Of a stretch of DNA of 64,000 bases, positions 37,484 through 47,343 are shown in pieces. The stretch lies in NCBI GenBank assembly GCA_016845175.1, contig JAERTD010000028.1:62001-126000 (forward strand), given 5' to 3'. Origin of the DNA: Bacteroidota bacterium (GTDB taxonomy: Bacteria; Bacteroidota; Bacteroidia; Bacteroidales; F082). Both the position numbers and the translations under genes were made by a program. Within the stretch, counting starts at the first letter, position 1; each line of letters begins with the position of its first letter. Below the pieces are notes generated by a model. That model ran no database searches, was not told the DNA's origin, and worked only from the letters and a program-made list of their open reading frames with translations.

Positions 37484-39226
37484 CTAAAACTTATAACTGA
37501 TACCAGCCATAACTTCAAGACCTTGTACAGGATAGTTGTAGAAACGTTCGTAAGGACTATTTAATAGATTACTGGCCTTAACCCAAACAGAAAATTTATC
37601 GTTGATATCATAGTTTACACCCACATTTAAGTCAAGAAAACCATCCATCGTAATTTGTTTGGCCGGTTGCATGGTAATTTTCTCAAGAGCAAATCGCTGA
37701 CCGTAAACATAGAGTTCTGCCCAAACATTGACTTTCTTCTTAATGGTAGATGATGCGCCAAATTTTAACTGACTCAGTGGTCTGTGGTATGCTTCATCCA
37801 GTGAATCCAGAGTATAGGTGTCATATTGACCACCCACCCAAATTTTTAGACGCTGGTCGAGTGTATAGGAAAATTCACCTTTAGCGGTAAATACTGACCC
37901 ATCATCATACACTGCTTTAAACTTATTTAATGGTCCTGTGGGCAGATCACCCTGGTTAATGAAGAAATAATCATTCTCAAAGGAGATAAATGCGGCTTCC
38001 AGGTTATAATTTACCTGTTGAGAGATACTTCCTCCGGCTCCCACGAAAAGATAGAGTTTTTCATTCTTCCACATTTCCTTATTCAACTGCTGGCTAATGA
38101 TGGTCGAGCTAATCCATGGATTGATTTCAGACATCCTTAGGAAAGAGTTTTTCTTGAGGCCACCCTTCACTCCTGCATAAATGGTCAATGCTTCAGGAAC
38201 CAGTGCCAAACCAATCTTTACATCGGGGTACACATGAAATTTACTGTTGCTGCCTGTGCTTAGATAATTGAAATAAATACCCAGGTTAAAGCTAAACATC
38301 CCATATTTGGCTTTGTAATAGGGTGTGCCACTTACAAACAAATCAGAGGATGAACCAAGACTGTCACTGTTGGTGTAAAAGGAGGCGCCTCCAGAGAGTC
38401 CCAAATGCTGAAAGCTCATGTCACCAGAGCTTTTAAAGGCCTTAAATACATCGAAATTGACTTGAGTGTTGGCTTCAGAAGTGCGGTGTCCATCAAATAA
38501 ATAGTAGGCATCCACATCTATGCTGTGGTTGAGCTTTTTTCCCTTGGTATAATTGCTTTGGATACCCATATTCACCCAGATCAGGTTGAACATTTGCTTG
38601 AGCATATCATCCGAAGGGATACTGGTATAATCATCAGGCTTAAAGCCATAATATCTGTTGGTATTCAGTTGATAAGACAAACCAATATCAAAGGCATGAT
38701 TACCAAAATATTTGGTGTAATCCAAGCCGGCTTTGGAGGAAGAAAAGGGGCTTGGCGAATAATCGGTGATGTTATTATAGGAGCTGAGGTGATACAAATG
38801 GGCATTCATCCGGTAGTCTTTCTTCTTGCCATGAGAATGGAAGTACTCAACGTATGGGGTAAGCTGACTGCCAAAACCTAATTTCAAAAAATTATTTACC
38901 GACTCAGACTTTCTTGAGGTTCGAATGCTAACCGGGGTAATGGGTTGAAGCTCAATGGATGTGGTGATTTTCCGTTCCAAAAATGGATAAGTAAAATCAG
39001 GCACCTCATAGGAAATGGACTTGGTTTCAGGCTTCAGATTAATTTTGAAGGAAGGGTTGATCACCGGGTCGAAAGAGCCCACAACGGTAACCTGCTCATT
39101 GTGATCACGAGATAGATTGGATTGCCCCTGTCCGTAAAACTCAAGGCTAAAAAACAGGCTGACTACCAGAAGGACGCTTATATATTTTCTATTCATGGCT
39201 GTATAGGTGTTCATTTGTTGACGCAT
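37484..39226 (-). CDS. Plug-less TonB-receptor-like outer-membrane beta-barrel
   Basis: Possible starts are 39226, 39214 and 39196; the last gives the cleanest signal peptide (MNRKYISVLLVVSLFFSLEFYGQ). After it come about 60 residues (EQVTVVGSFDPVINPSFKIN, ISYEVPDFTYPFLERKI) and then roughly 440 residues of alternating barrel strands similar to the C-terminal half of TonB-dependent receptors, ending in VMAGISYKF with a terminal Phe. There is no plug domain and no clear TonB box. The gene starts two bases after the stop of the 1017-residue TPR protein, so both must be made together. The pair probably works at the outer membrane; function is unknown. Confidence 0.85.
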   Translation of the reverse strand: MRQQMNTYTAMNRKYISVLLVVSLFFSLEFYGQGQSNLSRDHNEQVTVVGSFDPVINPSFKINLKPETKSISYEVPDFTYPFLERKITTSIELQPITPVSIRTSRKSESVNNFLKLGFGSQLTPYVEYFHSHGKKKDYRMNAHLYHLSSYNNITDYSPSPFSSSKAGLDYTKYFGNHAFDIGLSYQLNTNRYYGFKPDDYTSIPSDDMLKQMFNLIWVNMGIQSNYTKGKKLNHSIDVDAYYLFDGHRTSEANTQVNFDVFKAFKSSGDMSFQHLGLSGGASFYTNSDSLGSSSDLFVSGTPYYKAKYGMFSFNLGIYFNYLSTGSNSKFHVYPDVKIGLALVPEALTIYAGVKGGLKKNSFLRMSEINPWISSTIISQQLNKEMWKNEKLYLFVGAGGSISQQVNYNLEAAFISFENDYFFINQGDLPTGPLNKFKAVYDDGSVFTAKGEFSYTLDQRLKIWVGGQYDTYTLDSLDEAYHRPLSQLKFGASSTIKKKVNVWAELYVYGQRFALEKITMQPAKQITMDGFLDLNVGVNYDINDKFSVWVKASNLLNSPYERFYNYPVQGLEVMAGISYKF

Positions 39227-39228
39227 AT

Positions 39229-42200
39229 CTATTCCTCCTCCGAATCTTCGTTAGCATCAGGATTGGTTATTTCTTCTATGGGTTTGAGCCGTTCCAGTTT
39301 GCCTCTTGCCACTTCTTTAAGGTCCTCCTTTGGATAGTTTTCGATAACACTTTGAAGGGTTTGCTCTGCCTGGAACATATTGTCGCGGGCGTAGTAAATA
39401 TCGGCAAGCAAAATAAAGCCTTTGGCTATCCAGAAATCGAAATCCGGGTATTTGTCAGGAATCTCATATATGATGCTTTCTGCCTCATCAAGCTTATTGG
39501 CCAGATACTTAATATGAGCCCTTTCGTAAGTAGCCTCAGCTCCCAGCTCACCGGATGTCAGGTTGCTTGTAATCTGATATTCCCTTTCGGCTTCATTCAT
39601 TTTTCTACTGGCCTGTGCAGTTTTTCCTAAGATATAGTGGGCATAAACAATTTGATTGTCAGAGACTTTTTCTGTCATTAATAACTGGCGAGCAGCGTTC
39701 TTAGCCCGATTATAATCACCGATCAGATAAGCCGACCGCATCACACCATCACTGGCCTCCAACTGCATACCTTTATTTTCTGCCAGCTCACCCAGTTGCT
39801 GATAATGTCCCATAGCTTCTTCATAGTTCTCATCATCATAAGCATCGCGGGCCACCTTCAATAGAGCATTAACTGTATAAGGGTTCTGTGGAAATTCGAG
39901 TATCTTTCTGTAATAGGATAGGGCCGCATCATCATCATTTTGTTTCTCATAGCAACGGGTCAGATAATCATAGGAATTGAGAACAAAGCCTCCATTGGGG
40001 AATTGCTCCAGGTACTTTTCAAGGTATCTGATAGCAGATGGATAGTCCTTGTCAATATAAAAGTTTTCTGCCGTGGTGAAAGTAAGGGAATCTTCTTCAC
40101 TGGTTGATACCTGTACAAAATCAAGACTCTTGGCATAGGCAAAATAGCTGTCCACTTCTCCTTTATCCATATAGATGTTCTGAAGTGTGTTCAGAGCCTC
40201 TTTTGCTTCGATGGACGCCGGGTATTTATCAACTACTTTTTTCAGGGTTCTGATGGCCTGATCGTACTGGTTGTTGTTGTAATAAACAAAGCCCATCTTC
40301 ACCAATGACTTCTTGGCAAAGCTGCTATTGGGTTTCTCCTTAGCCAATTTGTCAAAATATACGATGGCATTCCGCTGGTCGTTGAGGATTAAATTGGTGG
40401 TGGCAATTTCGTACAAAGCATCATCATACATGGGTGACTTTTTGAATCGGTTGGTGAGGCTTTGTAAGGTCCGTATTTTGTCCCTGAACTTGCTTTGGGC
40501 ACCATAACAAAAAGCCTTCTGATATAAGGCATAGTCCACATCAAGTTTGCCCGTTTGAATGACCTGATCGTATTGTTGTATGGCTTTGGTGTAATCCTTC
40601 AATATATAATAACTATCAGCCAGGCGTAAGCGGGCATCAATATTTAAATTGGCCTTATCCGATCGCTGGTTAAGAAAACGACTAAAATAATTCACAGCAG
40701 TGCTGTAATGACGCTGGTTAAAGGCTGTATAAGCCAGATTATACAAGGCGGCGTCATACAAACCGGTCTGATTGGCAACCGACATACCTATAAACTGATT
40801 GTACAATTGTGCAGAAGCTGCATATTGTTTTTTGCGATACATAATATCTGCTTTCCAGTAGATGGTCTGTGCCTTCATCATAGGATCAGGGGTGTACTGG
40901 AGTGCTTTTTCAAAGTAGTTCAACGCGTCATGATTGGAACCCCTGTTGTAATACTCAACTCCTTGTGAGTAGGCCAACTGTTGATATACTCCCTGAAGTT
41001 TAGGTGCTGGATTGGAAGTGCCTTCAATGGATTGTAAAGCAGCCCGGTAATTTCTGGAGCTCAGATACAATTGAGCCAATAAATCATAGGCTTCATTGAT
41101 ACGATTTGAAGAAGGATTTTTACTGATAAAATCCTCTACGATTTCAACGGGTTTATTGTGTGGATCTCCACCCCGGTCTATGGTCAGTTTTAGATAACTG
41201 AAAAGGGCATCGGTGGACACTGTTTTGTCCTTGTCCAGCTTATAAGCTTTTAAAAAAGCATTTTGAGCAAATTTTTCCTGACTGGTGTTCAGATAGCAAA
41301 AACCAAGATAATACCAGGCATTTTGGGCCATCTCAGTATCGGATGCAGTGGCGCCCTGAAAATTAGGAATGGCCTCTTTGAATTTACTACTTAAAAATTT
41401 CACATAGCCAATACGGTATTGCTCTTCCGGGCTAATGGCGTGTCTTGTGTTGTTCTCGTATTCATGGAAAAACTCAGCAGCCATTTCATAGTCGTTCAGG
41501 TTGAAATAGGCGTTGGCAATTAGTCTGGCAATTTCGCCTTTCGACTTCTTGTCTACCTTGGTAAGGTAAAAACTGCCTTCGTCAATTACTTTCTGATAGT
41601 CACCCAATTCATAATAAATATGAATCATATAGTTGGGTACATATTTTTTGTATTTCCTGTCGTTTGCTAATTTTTTAAAAGAGCTCAGGGCTTTTTCAAA
41701 CTCACCCTGTTGGTACTGAATATGCGCATAATAGTAATTGGCAGGTTTACTATAGGTACCTTTGGTATTGATTACTTTAGTAAAGGAGGCTTCGGCACCT
41801 CTTGTATCATTCTTTTTAAGTTGACTAAAACCCTTTTTATAATAAAACTCGGCTCTTTGTGCTGGAGTTAACTTTCCCGGAGAAACTTTAGCAAAGGCTT
41901 TTAGGGTTTCTCTGTATTTTTTGTTGTCAAAACTCAAACGACCCAACTCAAAATTGATGGAAGGCATCCATGCACTTCCTGGATAGGTTTCTGCAAAGTG
42001 TTTTACCCTGGCAAAGGCATCTTTTTCCTGTAGTTCCACTGCACAAACCGTACTGTAATAAACTGCGTTTTCATACAAAGGGCTGCTGCTCTGGTCGTAT
42101 TCTTTCAGGAATTGTTCAAATTGACGCTGGGCTCCTCCGTATGCCTTTTGCTCGAATAACTGTAGACCATTACGGTAGGTTTTTTGAGGGGCATCCATAT

Positions 42201-42282
42201 ATAATGTCTGCTGACCGTAGATGTTCAGGGAAAGCAAAACAATTATAAGTATGCTAAGGTTGAATGATAGGATCCTTTTCAT
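39229..42282 (-). CDS. Large periplasmic TPR protein
   Basis: A signal peptide (to about NIYGQ) is followed by almost uninterrupted TPR-like helical repeats over 950 residues, for example ALNYFEKALQYTPDPMMKAQ, AIRTLKKVVDKYPASIEAKEA and AIRYLEKYLEQFPNGGFV. The tail is acidic (DANEDSEEE). Such arrays are protein-binding scaffolds; the repeated 'FP' and 'YPxS' endings resemble Sel1/BamD-like periplasmic TPRs. It is encoded immediately upstream of an outer-membrane barrel with a two-base gap, suggesting a periplasmic partner of that barrel in assembly, transport or surface organisation. It resembles, but is longer than, the T9SS proteins SprE/PorW; I would not call it one. Confidence 0.87.
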   Translation of the reverse strand: MKRILSFNLSILIIVLLSLNIYGQQTLYMDAPQKTYRNGLQLFEQKAYGGAQRQFEQFLKEYDQSSSPLYENAVYYSTVCAVELQEKDAFARVKHFAETYPGSAWMPSINFELGRLSFDNKKYRETLKAFAKVSPGKLTPAQRAEFYYKKGFSQLKKNDTRGAEASFTKVINTKGTYSKPANYYYAHIQYQQGEFEKALSSFKKLANDRKYKKYVPNYMIHIYYELGDYQKVIDEGSFYLTKVDKKSKGEIARLIANAYFNLNDYEMAAEFFHEYENNTRHAISPEEQYRIGYVKFLSSKFKEAIPNFQGATASDTEMAQNAWYYLGFCYLNTSQEKFAQNAFLKAYKLDKDKTVSTDALFSYLKLTIDRGGDPHNKPVEIVEDFISKNPSSNRINEAYDLLAQLYLSSRNYRAALQSIEGTSNPAPKLQGVYQQLAYSQGVEYYNRGSNHDALNYFEKALQYTPDPMMKAQTIYWKADIMYRKKQYAASAQLYNQFIGMSVANQTGLYDAALYNLAYTAFNQRHYSTAVNYFSRFLNQRSDKANLNIDARLRLADSYYILKDYTKAIQQYDQVIQTGKLDVDYALYQKAFCYGAQSKFRDKIRTLQSLTNRFKKSPMYDDALYEIATTNLILNDQRNAIVYFDKLAKEKPNSSFAKKSLVKMGFVYYNNNQYDQAIRTLKKVVDKYPASIEAKEALNTLQNIYMDKGEVDSYFAYAKSLDFVQVSTSEEDSLTFTTAENFYIDKDYPSAIRYLEKYLEQFPNGGFVLNSYDYLTRCYEKQNDDDAALSYYRKILEFPQNPYTVNALLKVARDAYDDENYEEAMGHYQQLGELAENKGMQLEASDGVMRSAYLIGDYNRAKNAARQLLMTEKVSDNQIVYAHYILGKTAQASRKMNEAEREYQITSNLTSGELGAEATYERAHIKYLANKLDEAESIIYEIPDKYPDFDFWIAKGFILLADIYYARDNMFQAEQTLQSVIENYPKEDLKEVARGKLERLKPIEEITNPDANEDSEEE

Positions 42283-42615
42283 AGAAGATGGGTGATTTTC
42301 ACATTATTTGGGTTTGGCGTGCTAAATGTATTGATAAGCCCTGTGCAATACTTCTGCCTAACCGAAAATTATTAACAAATCAATTGTTCAATAAACGTGA
42401 AAACCGAGGATTTAATATTCCAGCTGGCATTTTTTTAACAAAGCCGTGAAGCAACTCAGTGCGTGGTTTCGGTTGAAGCCCAAACAAAAAGAATTTGTGC
42501 CGCTAGATAGGGTTGAAAAACCAAACTGAAGGAATACAGCTGAAAGTAATCAGTTTAAGATTTGGGATTCAATCCCAAAACAGCAGTGTTCAGTAGGTAA
42601 AAAAGAATGAAAAAG
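42283..42615. other. Intergenic gap of about 330 bases
   Basis: No open reading frame with signs of coding, no RNA motif and no strong hairpin is seen between the TPR protein gene and the RNase P RNA. A minus-strand TACATTTA at 42323-42330, a near match to the -7 consensus, could be the promoter of the TPR/barrel pair. Confidence 0.5.
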
Positions 42616-42995
42616 TCAAACAGGCGTATAAGCGGGATTCTGTTCCACCAAAGTGGATTCTATCATTTATCTGGGTTGTATGTTGCCATACAACTCTAGC
42701 AATCTACCCACCAGCAAAGAGCGGGTAGCTCTTATCCCGATAAATCGGGAACGCTGGTATATTTGATCTTGCAGCCCATAAGGTTTACCCCGATCCCATG
42801 TCACCATCGAATCGCGTGGGCTCTTACCCCACATTTTCACCCTTGCCTGCCTGAGCATCGGCGGTTGTTTTCTGTGGCACTTGCTGTTCTCCCAACAAAG
42901 TTGGAAGACCTTCCCGTTAGGAAGTATGGTACCCTGTGCTGTCCCGACTTTCCTCATCCCGCCGAAGCGGGAAGCGATAGAACCGCCTGTTTGAC
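42616..42995 (-). ncRNA. rnpB: RNase P RNA (class A)
   Basis: This catalytic RNA trims tRNA 5' leaders. Ends are set by a 12-base-pair P1 helix: GTCAAACAGGCG at the 5' end (plus 42984-42995) with CGCCTGTTTGAC at the 3' end (42616-42627). The universally conserved elements are present on the minus strand: GAGGAAAGTCGGGACAGC near the 5' end, and ACAGAATCCCGCTTATAC next to the 3' P1 strand. Stable hairpins with TTCGG and GATAAATC loops also occur. Reading frames in this region are incidental. A TATCTTTG box at 43001-43008 places transcription start at the P1 5' end. Confidence 0.96.
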
Positions 42996-43000
42996 AGCCG

Positions 43001-43008
43001 CAAAGATA
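43001..43008 (-). promoter_or_regulatory. Bacteroidota -7 box (TATCTTTG) for rnpB
   Basis: Minus-strand TAnnTTTG match six bases upstream of the inferred RNase P RNA 5' end, exactly where a -7 element should lie. Confidence 0.7.
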
Positions 43009-43197
43009 AGTAGAAATCACAAGCTGTTTTTTTCTCGATACTAAATATGAGATAAAGTTCACTGTCTGAAGAAGATTCACTTTCTGAAACCAGCAAAAAG
43101 AGCCTAAGTGGCATCTAATCAGAGTGATAAAAGTTATGAGGCAGGATGGGTGAAGAAGATAGCCTCCTAAGTTCACCAACGGCTGCCTTGAATTGTG

Positions 43198-43205
43198 TAA
43201 TTTTG
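43198..43205 (+). promoter_or_regulatory. Bacteroidota -7 box (TAATTTTG) for tatA
   Basis: TAnnTTTG match 15 bases before the ATG at 43221. Confidence 0.55.
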
Positions 43206-43220
43206 CAAAAAACTTGAATT

Positions 43221-43493
43221 ATGCTACATTTTGCTGGATGGATCGGCGGACCAGAGATTATAATTATACTGGTCGTTGTTATATTGCTGTTTGGAGGGAA
43301 AAAAATACCTGAACTTGCCAAGGGGCTAGGAAAGGGAATTAAAGATTTTAAGAAAGCAACAGAGGATAGTGATTTGGCCAATGATATTAAAGATGTTGCT
43401 TCAGAGGTAAACGATATGAAAGATAGTGTCGATAAAATGAACCCCAAGAAAATGGTTCAAATGGATAATCCTCTTAAACCCAAAAAGAAATAG
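43221..43493 (+). CDS. tatA: Twin-arginine translocase subunit TatA/E
   Basis: TatA oligomers form the pore that exports folded proteins with twin-arginine signals. The 90-residue protein has the family layout: a short N-terminus, one membrane helix (about 9-25, [27 protein letters not shown]) with the hinge [10 protein letters not shown], an amphipathic helix [13 protein letters not shown] and a charged tail. TatC and TatB genes are not in this window. The gene stands alone; the MATE gene begins 72 bases downstream and could be co-transcribed. TatA and TatB are hard to separate on sequence in Bacteroidota, so TatA/E is the safer name. Confidence 0.92.
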   Translation: MLHFAGWIGGPEIIIILVVVILLFGGKKIPELAKGLGKGIKDFKKATEDSDLANDIKDVASEVNDMKDSVDKMNPKKMVQMDNPLKPKKK

Positions 43494-43565
43494 TATAAGC
43501 CCACTGCCTTTCCCACTTAACTCCCTGCTGTAAAATAAGTTATAGAATAACTGAAGAAAAAGAAT

Positions 43566-44915
43566 TTGAAAGATCTAACCGACGGGAAGGAAGGAAAACT
43601 CATTCTCAATTTTGCCATGCCCATGTTAATGGGTAATATCTTTCAGCAACTATATAATGTTGTGGATAGTATTATTGTGGGCAAAGTATTGGGTAAGGAG
43701 GCACTGGCGGCCGTCGGCGCAAATTTTCCCTTAATCTTCGCACTTATTTCTTTTGTAGTTGGTATCGCCATAGGTGGCACGATTATCATCGCTCAATATT
43801 TTGGTGCCAAACAAATGGATAAGGTTAAGAGGACCATAGACACCATGTATATTTTCCTCTTTTTTGCTGCCATAGTGATCACGATAACAGGAATACTGGC
43901 CAGTGAATGGATTTTTAGCTTTATCAGCCTGCCACCGGATGTTATTCCACTGGCGGTTGATTATTTTACAATTTATGCCATCGGATTTATCTTTTTCTTT
44001 GGTTTTCAGGGAACCAGTGGCATCTTAAGAGGTCTTGGCGATTCAAAAACACCCTTGTATTTTCTTATCATCTCAACACTGGTAAATATTGCCCTCGACC
44101 TTGTTTTTGTGTTGGTATTCAACTGGGGCATTAAAGGGGTAGCTGCGGCAACTGTTATTGCTCAGGGAGGCGCCTTTTTCACCATCGTATTTTATCTGAA
44201 TTATTACCATAGCTTTATCAATGTATCTCCCCTGAGAATGCGTTTTGATAAAGAAATATTTATGAAAAGCCTCAAAATAGGCCTGCCTACAGGTTTGCAA
44301 CAAACCTTTGTGGCTTTAGGTTTCATGGCGCTTTATAGTATTGTAAATATGTTTGGGACTACCACCATTGCGGCCTACAGTATCGCTATGAGAATTGACT
44401 CGTTTGCAGCCATGCCAGCCATGAATTTCTCTGCGGCTATTTCCACTTTTGTAGGCCAGAACATTGGTGCCAACAAAATCTTCAGGATAAACAGAGGATT
44501 GAATGCCACCTTGCTCATGACATCAGTGGTTTCCGTAGTGGTGACTATTTTAGCGGTGTTGTTTGCTGAGCCTCTTATGTATCTCTTTACCAACGATCAT
44601 GAAGTGGTACATATAGGCAAACAATATCTGTATGTGGTCAGTCCTTTCTATATCATTTTCTCCACTATGTTTATTTATAATGGGGTTATGCGTGGAGCCG
44701 GCGATACAGTTCTGCCGATGTTTGTTACCCTAATCGCACTCTGGGGAATCAGAGTTCCTGCTTCCTGGTGGCTGTCGCTTGAAATTGGTTATATGGGCAT
44801 CTGGTGGGGCATTCCTGTGGCCTGGATATTTGGCGTAGCCATTTCATTCTTCTACTACCGTGCGGGTCGATGGAAGAAAAAAGCAGTGGTCAAGCATACG
44901 CCTTCTGTGTCCTGA
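43566..44915 (+). CDS. MATE family efflux transporter (TTG start)
   Basis: The TTG at 43566 gives an N-terminus that matches the family (MKDLTDGKEGKLILNFAMPM); no nearby ATG fits. Twelve membrane helices are visible, and two homologous halves start with the MATE motifs LMGNIFQQLYNVVDSIIVGK and LPTGLQQTFVALGFMALYSIVN. The subgroup is like DinF/NorM. MATE proteins export drugs or metabolites using sodium or proton gradients. The 449-residue length is normal. A specific substrate cannot be read from the sequence. Confidence 0.93.
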   Translation: MKDLTDGKEGKLILNFAMPMLMGNIFQQLYNVVDSIIVGKVLGKEALAAVGANFPLIFALISFVVGIAIGGTIIIAQYFGAKQMDKVKRTIDTMYIFLFFAAIVITITGILASEWIFSFISLPPDVIPLAVDYFTIYAIGFIFFFGFQGTSGILRGLGDSKTPLYFLIISTLVNIALDLVFVLVFNWGIKGVAAATVIAQGGAFFTIVFYLNYYHSFINVSPLRMRFDKEIFMKSLKIGLPTGLQQTFVALGFMALYSIVNMFGTTTIAAYSIAMRIDSFAAMPAMNFSAAISTFVGQNIGANKIFRINRGLNATLLMTSVVSVVVTILAVLFAEPLMYLFTNDHEVVHIGKQYLYVVSPFYIIFSTMFIYNGVMRGAGDTVLPMFVTLIALWGIRVPASWWLSLEIGYMGIWWGIPVAWIFGVAISFFYYRAGRWKKKAVVKHTPSVS

Positions 44916-45145
44916 GCACCCAATGATATCCACAATTATCTTTTGCCTGAGTTTCGTATGAAGCTGTCATTGTCAGAAATATGCTCAGATCCATAGAAAC
45001 AATGGTTTTATAGGTATGGGAAATGCTTGCTTGTAATGTTGAAAAGTTAAACACGAGGGCCTGAACAGCTATTGTTTATTTTAAAATTCATTCCTACATT
45101 TACTCGCTATTTGAAAATGCTTGTGCCAAACCTAAATACAGAAAG

Positions 45146-47278
45146 ATGAAAATAAAAATGACCATGCTGCTTATCCTTAGCAGCTTTCTAATGATCAGTT
45201 GTATGCAAGAAGAGAAATGCAATATCAAATATCCCATGGCTGAAAAAGTGGATACTGTGGATGTATATTTTGGCCACCAGGTGGCTGATCCCTATCGCTG
45301 GCTGGAGGATGATAATTCTGAGCAAACAGCTGCATGGGTAGATGCTGAGAATGAGATCACTCAGGCTTATCTGGAAAAAATTCCTTTCAGAGAAGCGCTC
45401 AATGAGCGTTTAACAGAAATCTGGAATTATCCGAAATACGGTGTGCCTTTTAAAAGAGGAGGTAAGTATTTCTATTATAAAAATGATGGTATTCAAAACC
45501 AATATGTCCTGTATATGCAGGATGACCTTGATGCCGATGCTGAGGTGTTATTGGACCCCAATAAACTATCAGAAGATGGTACCGTTGCATTAGCCTCGAC
45601 TTCAGTGTCTAAGGACGGAAAGTATTTGGCCTATAGCACATCCAGTGGAGGTTCCGATTGGAGTGAAATTTTTGTGATGGAAATTGAAAGTCGTAACATG
45701 CTGAAAGACCATGTACAATGGGTGAAGTTTTCAGGTATTTCATGGAAAGATGATGGTTTCTTTTATTCATCATACGACGCACCTAAAGAAGGTGATGAAT
45801 TATCAGGCAAAAACACCTTTCATAAAGTCTATTACCATACATTGGGTGAGGACCAGGAATCAGATATACTCATTTTCGAAGATAAGGACCAGCCCCTTAG
45901 GAATTTTTATGCTTACCTTACAGATGATCAGAAGTTTGTGATTGTTTCCGAATCTGAAAGCACCAGCGGTAATGCTCTTTATGCAGCCAAAGCCGATGAT
46001 GTGAAAAAACTGAAATTTGTTAAGATAGCTGAAGGATTTGATTACGATTATAATGTAAACGATCATATTGGGGATAAACTGATGATCCAAACCAACTATG
46101 ATGCACCAAAAGGCAAGGTAGTATTGGTTGATTTCAATAATCCTGCCAAGGAAAACTGGACCGATCTGATTCCTGAAAAGAATGAAGTTCTTCAGTCAGC
46201 CTATATCGTAGGTGGAAAAATTTATACCCAATATTTAAAAGATGCCAGCAGCAAAGCCTTCTTTTATAATATGGATGGTAGCTTTTTAAGAGAGTTGGAA
46301 CTGCCTACTGTGGGTAGTATCGGAGGCATGAGAGGCAAACGCGATGAGAACGTGGCTTTCTATGGCTTTACTTCATTTACTGTACCGTCCAGTGTGTATA
46401 AATATGATATTAAGACCGGTGTTTCTGAATTGTACCGTAAATCAGAAGTGGACTTTGATCCCGAAGCTTATCAGGCTGAACAATTATTCTTTGAAAGTAA
46501 GGACGGTACCAAGGTACCCATGTTCCTTGTGTCGAAGAAAGGCATAAAATTGGATGGTCAGAATCCAACCATGCTATATGGTTATGGTGGTTTTAACATC
46601 AGTATAACCCCTAGCTTTAGTATTAGCAGAGCGGCCTTCCTGGAACAAGGTGGTGTCTATGCCGTGGTTAATTTACGTGGTGGAGGCGAATATGGTGAAG
46701 AATGGCACGATGCCGGAACACTGATGCAAAAACAAAATGTTTTTGATGATTTTATCTATGCGGCAAAATACCTGATTGCTAACAATTACACTTCCCCGGA
46801 AAAACTTGGTATCATAGGTGGTTCCAATGGAGGTTTACTGGTCGGAGCCTGCATGACTCAGGAGCCGGAACTCTTTAAAGTAGCCATACCCATTGTTGGG
46901 GTAATGGATATGTTAAGGTATCAGAACTTTACCATCGGATGGGCCTGGGCCGCTGATTATGGTAAAAGCAGCGACAGCGAAGAAATGTTTAAATACCTAT
47001 ACGGTTATTCCCCTTTACACAACATCAAAGCTGGGGTTAATTATCCGGCCACCATGGCCATAACTGCCGATCATGATGATAGGGTAGTGCCAGCGCATAC
47101 CTTTAAGTTTATGGCCACACTGCAGGAATATGATGGAGGAAAGAACCCTGTATTGGTTCGTATTGAAACCAAGGCTGGTCATGGAGCAGGAAAACCTACA
47201 GCCAAACAAATAGAAGAATCTACCGACCTCTATAGTTTTGTGATGTATAACTTTGGAATGAAACCCATATTCGATTAA
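45146..47278 (+). CDS. Prolyl oligopeptidase (S9A) family lipoprotein
   Basis: The N-terminus is a lipoprotein signal with lipobox MISC (Cys19). A seven-bladed beta-propeller (about residues 75-440) gates the active site and an alpha/beta-hydrolase domain closes the protein. The nucleophile is Ser560 in GIIGGSNGGLLVGA; the acid lies in ADHDDRVVPAHTFKF and the histidine in KAGHGAGKPTAKQ. The N-terminal VADPYRWLEDDNSEQTAAWV is the classic S9A start. It cleaves short peptides after proline. The lipid anchor should place it in the periplasm or on the outer membrane. A TTG-N20-TACATTTA promoter-like pair lies at 45072-45102. Confidence 0.95.
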   Translation: MKIKMTMLLILSSFLMISCMQEEKCNIKYPMAEKVDTVDVYFGHQVADPYRWLEDDNSEQTAAWVDAENEITQAYLEKIPFREALNERLTEIWNYPKYGVPFKRGGKYFYYKNDGIQNQYVLYMQDDLDADAEVLLDPNKLSEDGTVALASTSVSKDGKYLAYSTSSGGSDWSEIFVMEIESRNMLKDHVQWVKFSGISWKDDGFFYSSYDAPKEGDELSGKNTFHKVYYHTLGEDQESDILIFEDKDQPLRNFYAYLTDDQKFVIVSESESTSGNALYAAKADDVKKLKFVKIAEGFDYDYNVNDHIGDKLMIQTNYDAPKGKVVLVDFNNPAKENWTDLIPEKNEVLQSAYIVGGKIYTQYLKDASSKAFFYNMDGSFLRELELPTVGSIGGMRGKRDENVAFYGFTSFTVPSSVYKYDIKTGVSELYRKSEVDFDPEAYQAEQLFFESKDGTKVPMFLVSKKGIKLDGQNPTMLYGYGGFNISITPSFSISRAAFLEQGGVYAVVNLRGGGEYGEEWHDAGTLMQKQNVFDDFIYAAKYLIANNYTSPEKLGIIGGSNGGLLVGACMTQEPELFKVAIPIVGVMDMLRYQNFTIGWAWAADYGKSSDSEEMFKYLYGYSPLHNIKAGVNYPATMAITADHDDRVVPAHTFKFMATLQEYDGGKNPVLVRIETKAGHGAGKPTAKQIEESTDLYSFVMYNFGMKPIFD

Positions 47279-47343
47279 AACTAAGGAGGGATGAAGTGAT
47301 CCCGTTAAAACTTTCTACATTAACCAAGCCCAAATTTTAATTG

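Noticed and set aside
39229-42282. Calling the large TPR protein SprE/PorW of the T9SS
   Set aside because: It has no lipobox, is longer than those proteins and is paired with a barrel rather than with T9SS genes; the TPR pattern alone is too general.
42667-43179. A 170-codon minus-strand reading frame and several plus-strand frames in the rnpB region
   Set aside because: They lie over the RNase P RNA, whose conserved elements and P1 pairing explain the sequence; no protein family is recognisable.
43115-43447. 110-codon frame opposite tatA
   Set aside because: The plus-strand TatA sequence matches its family across its whole length.
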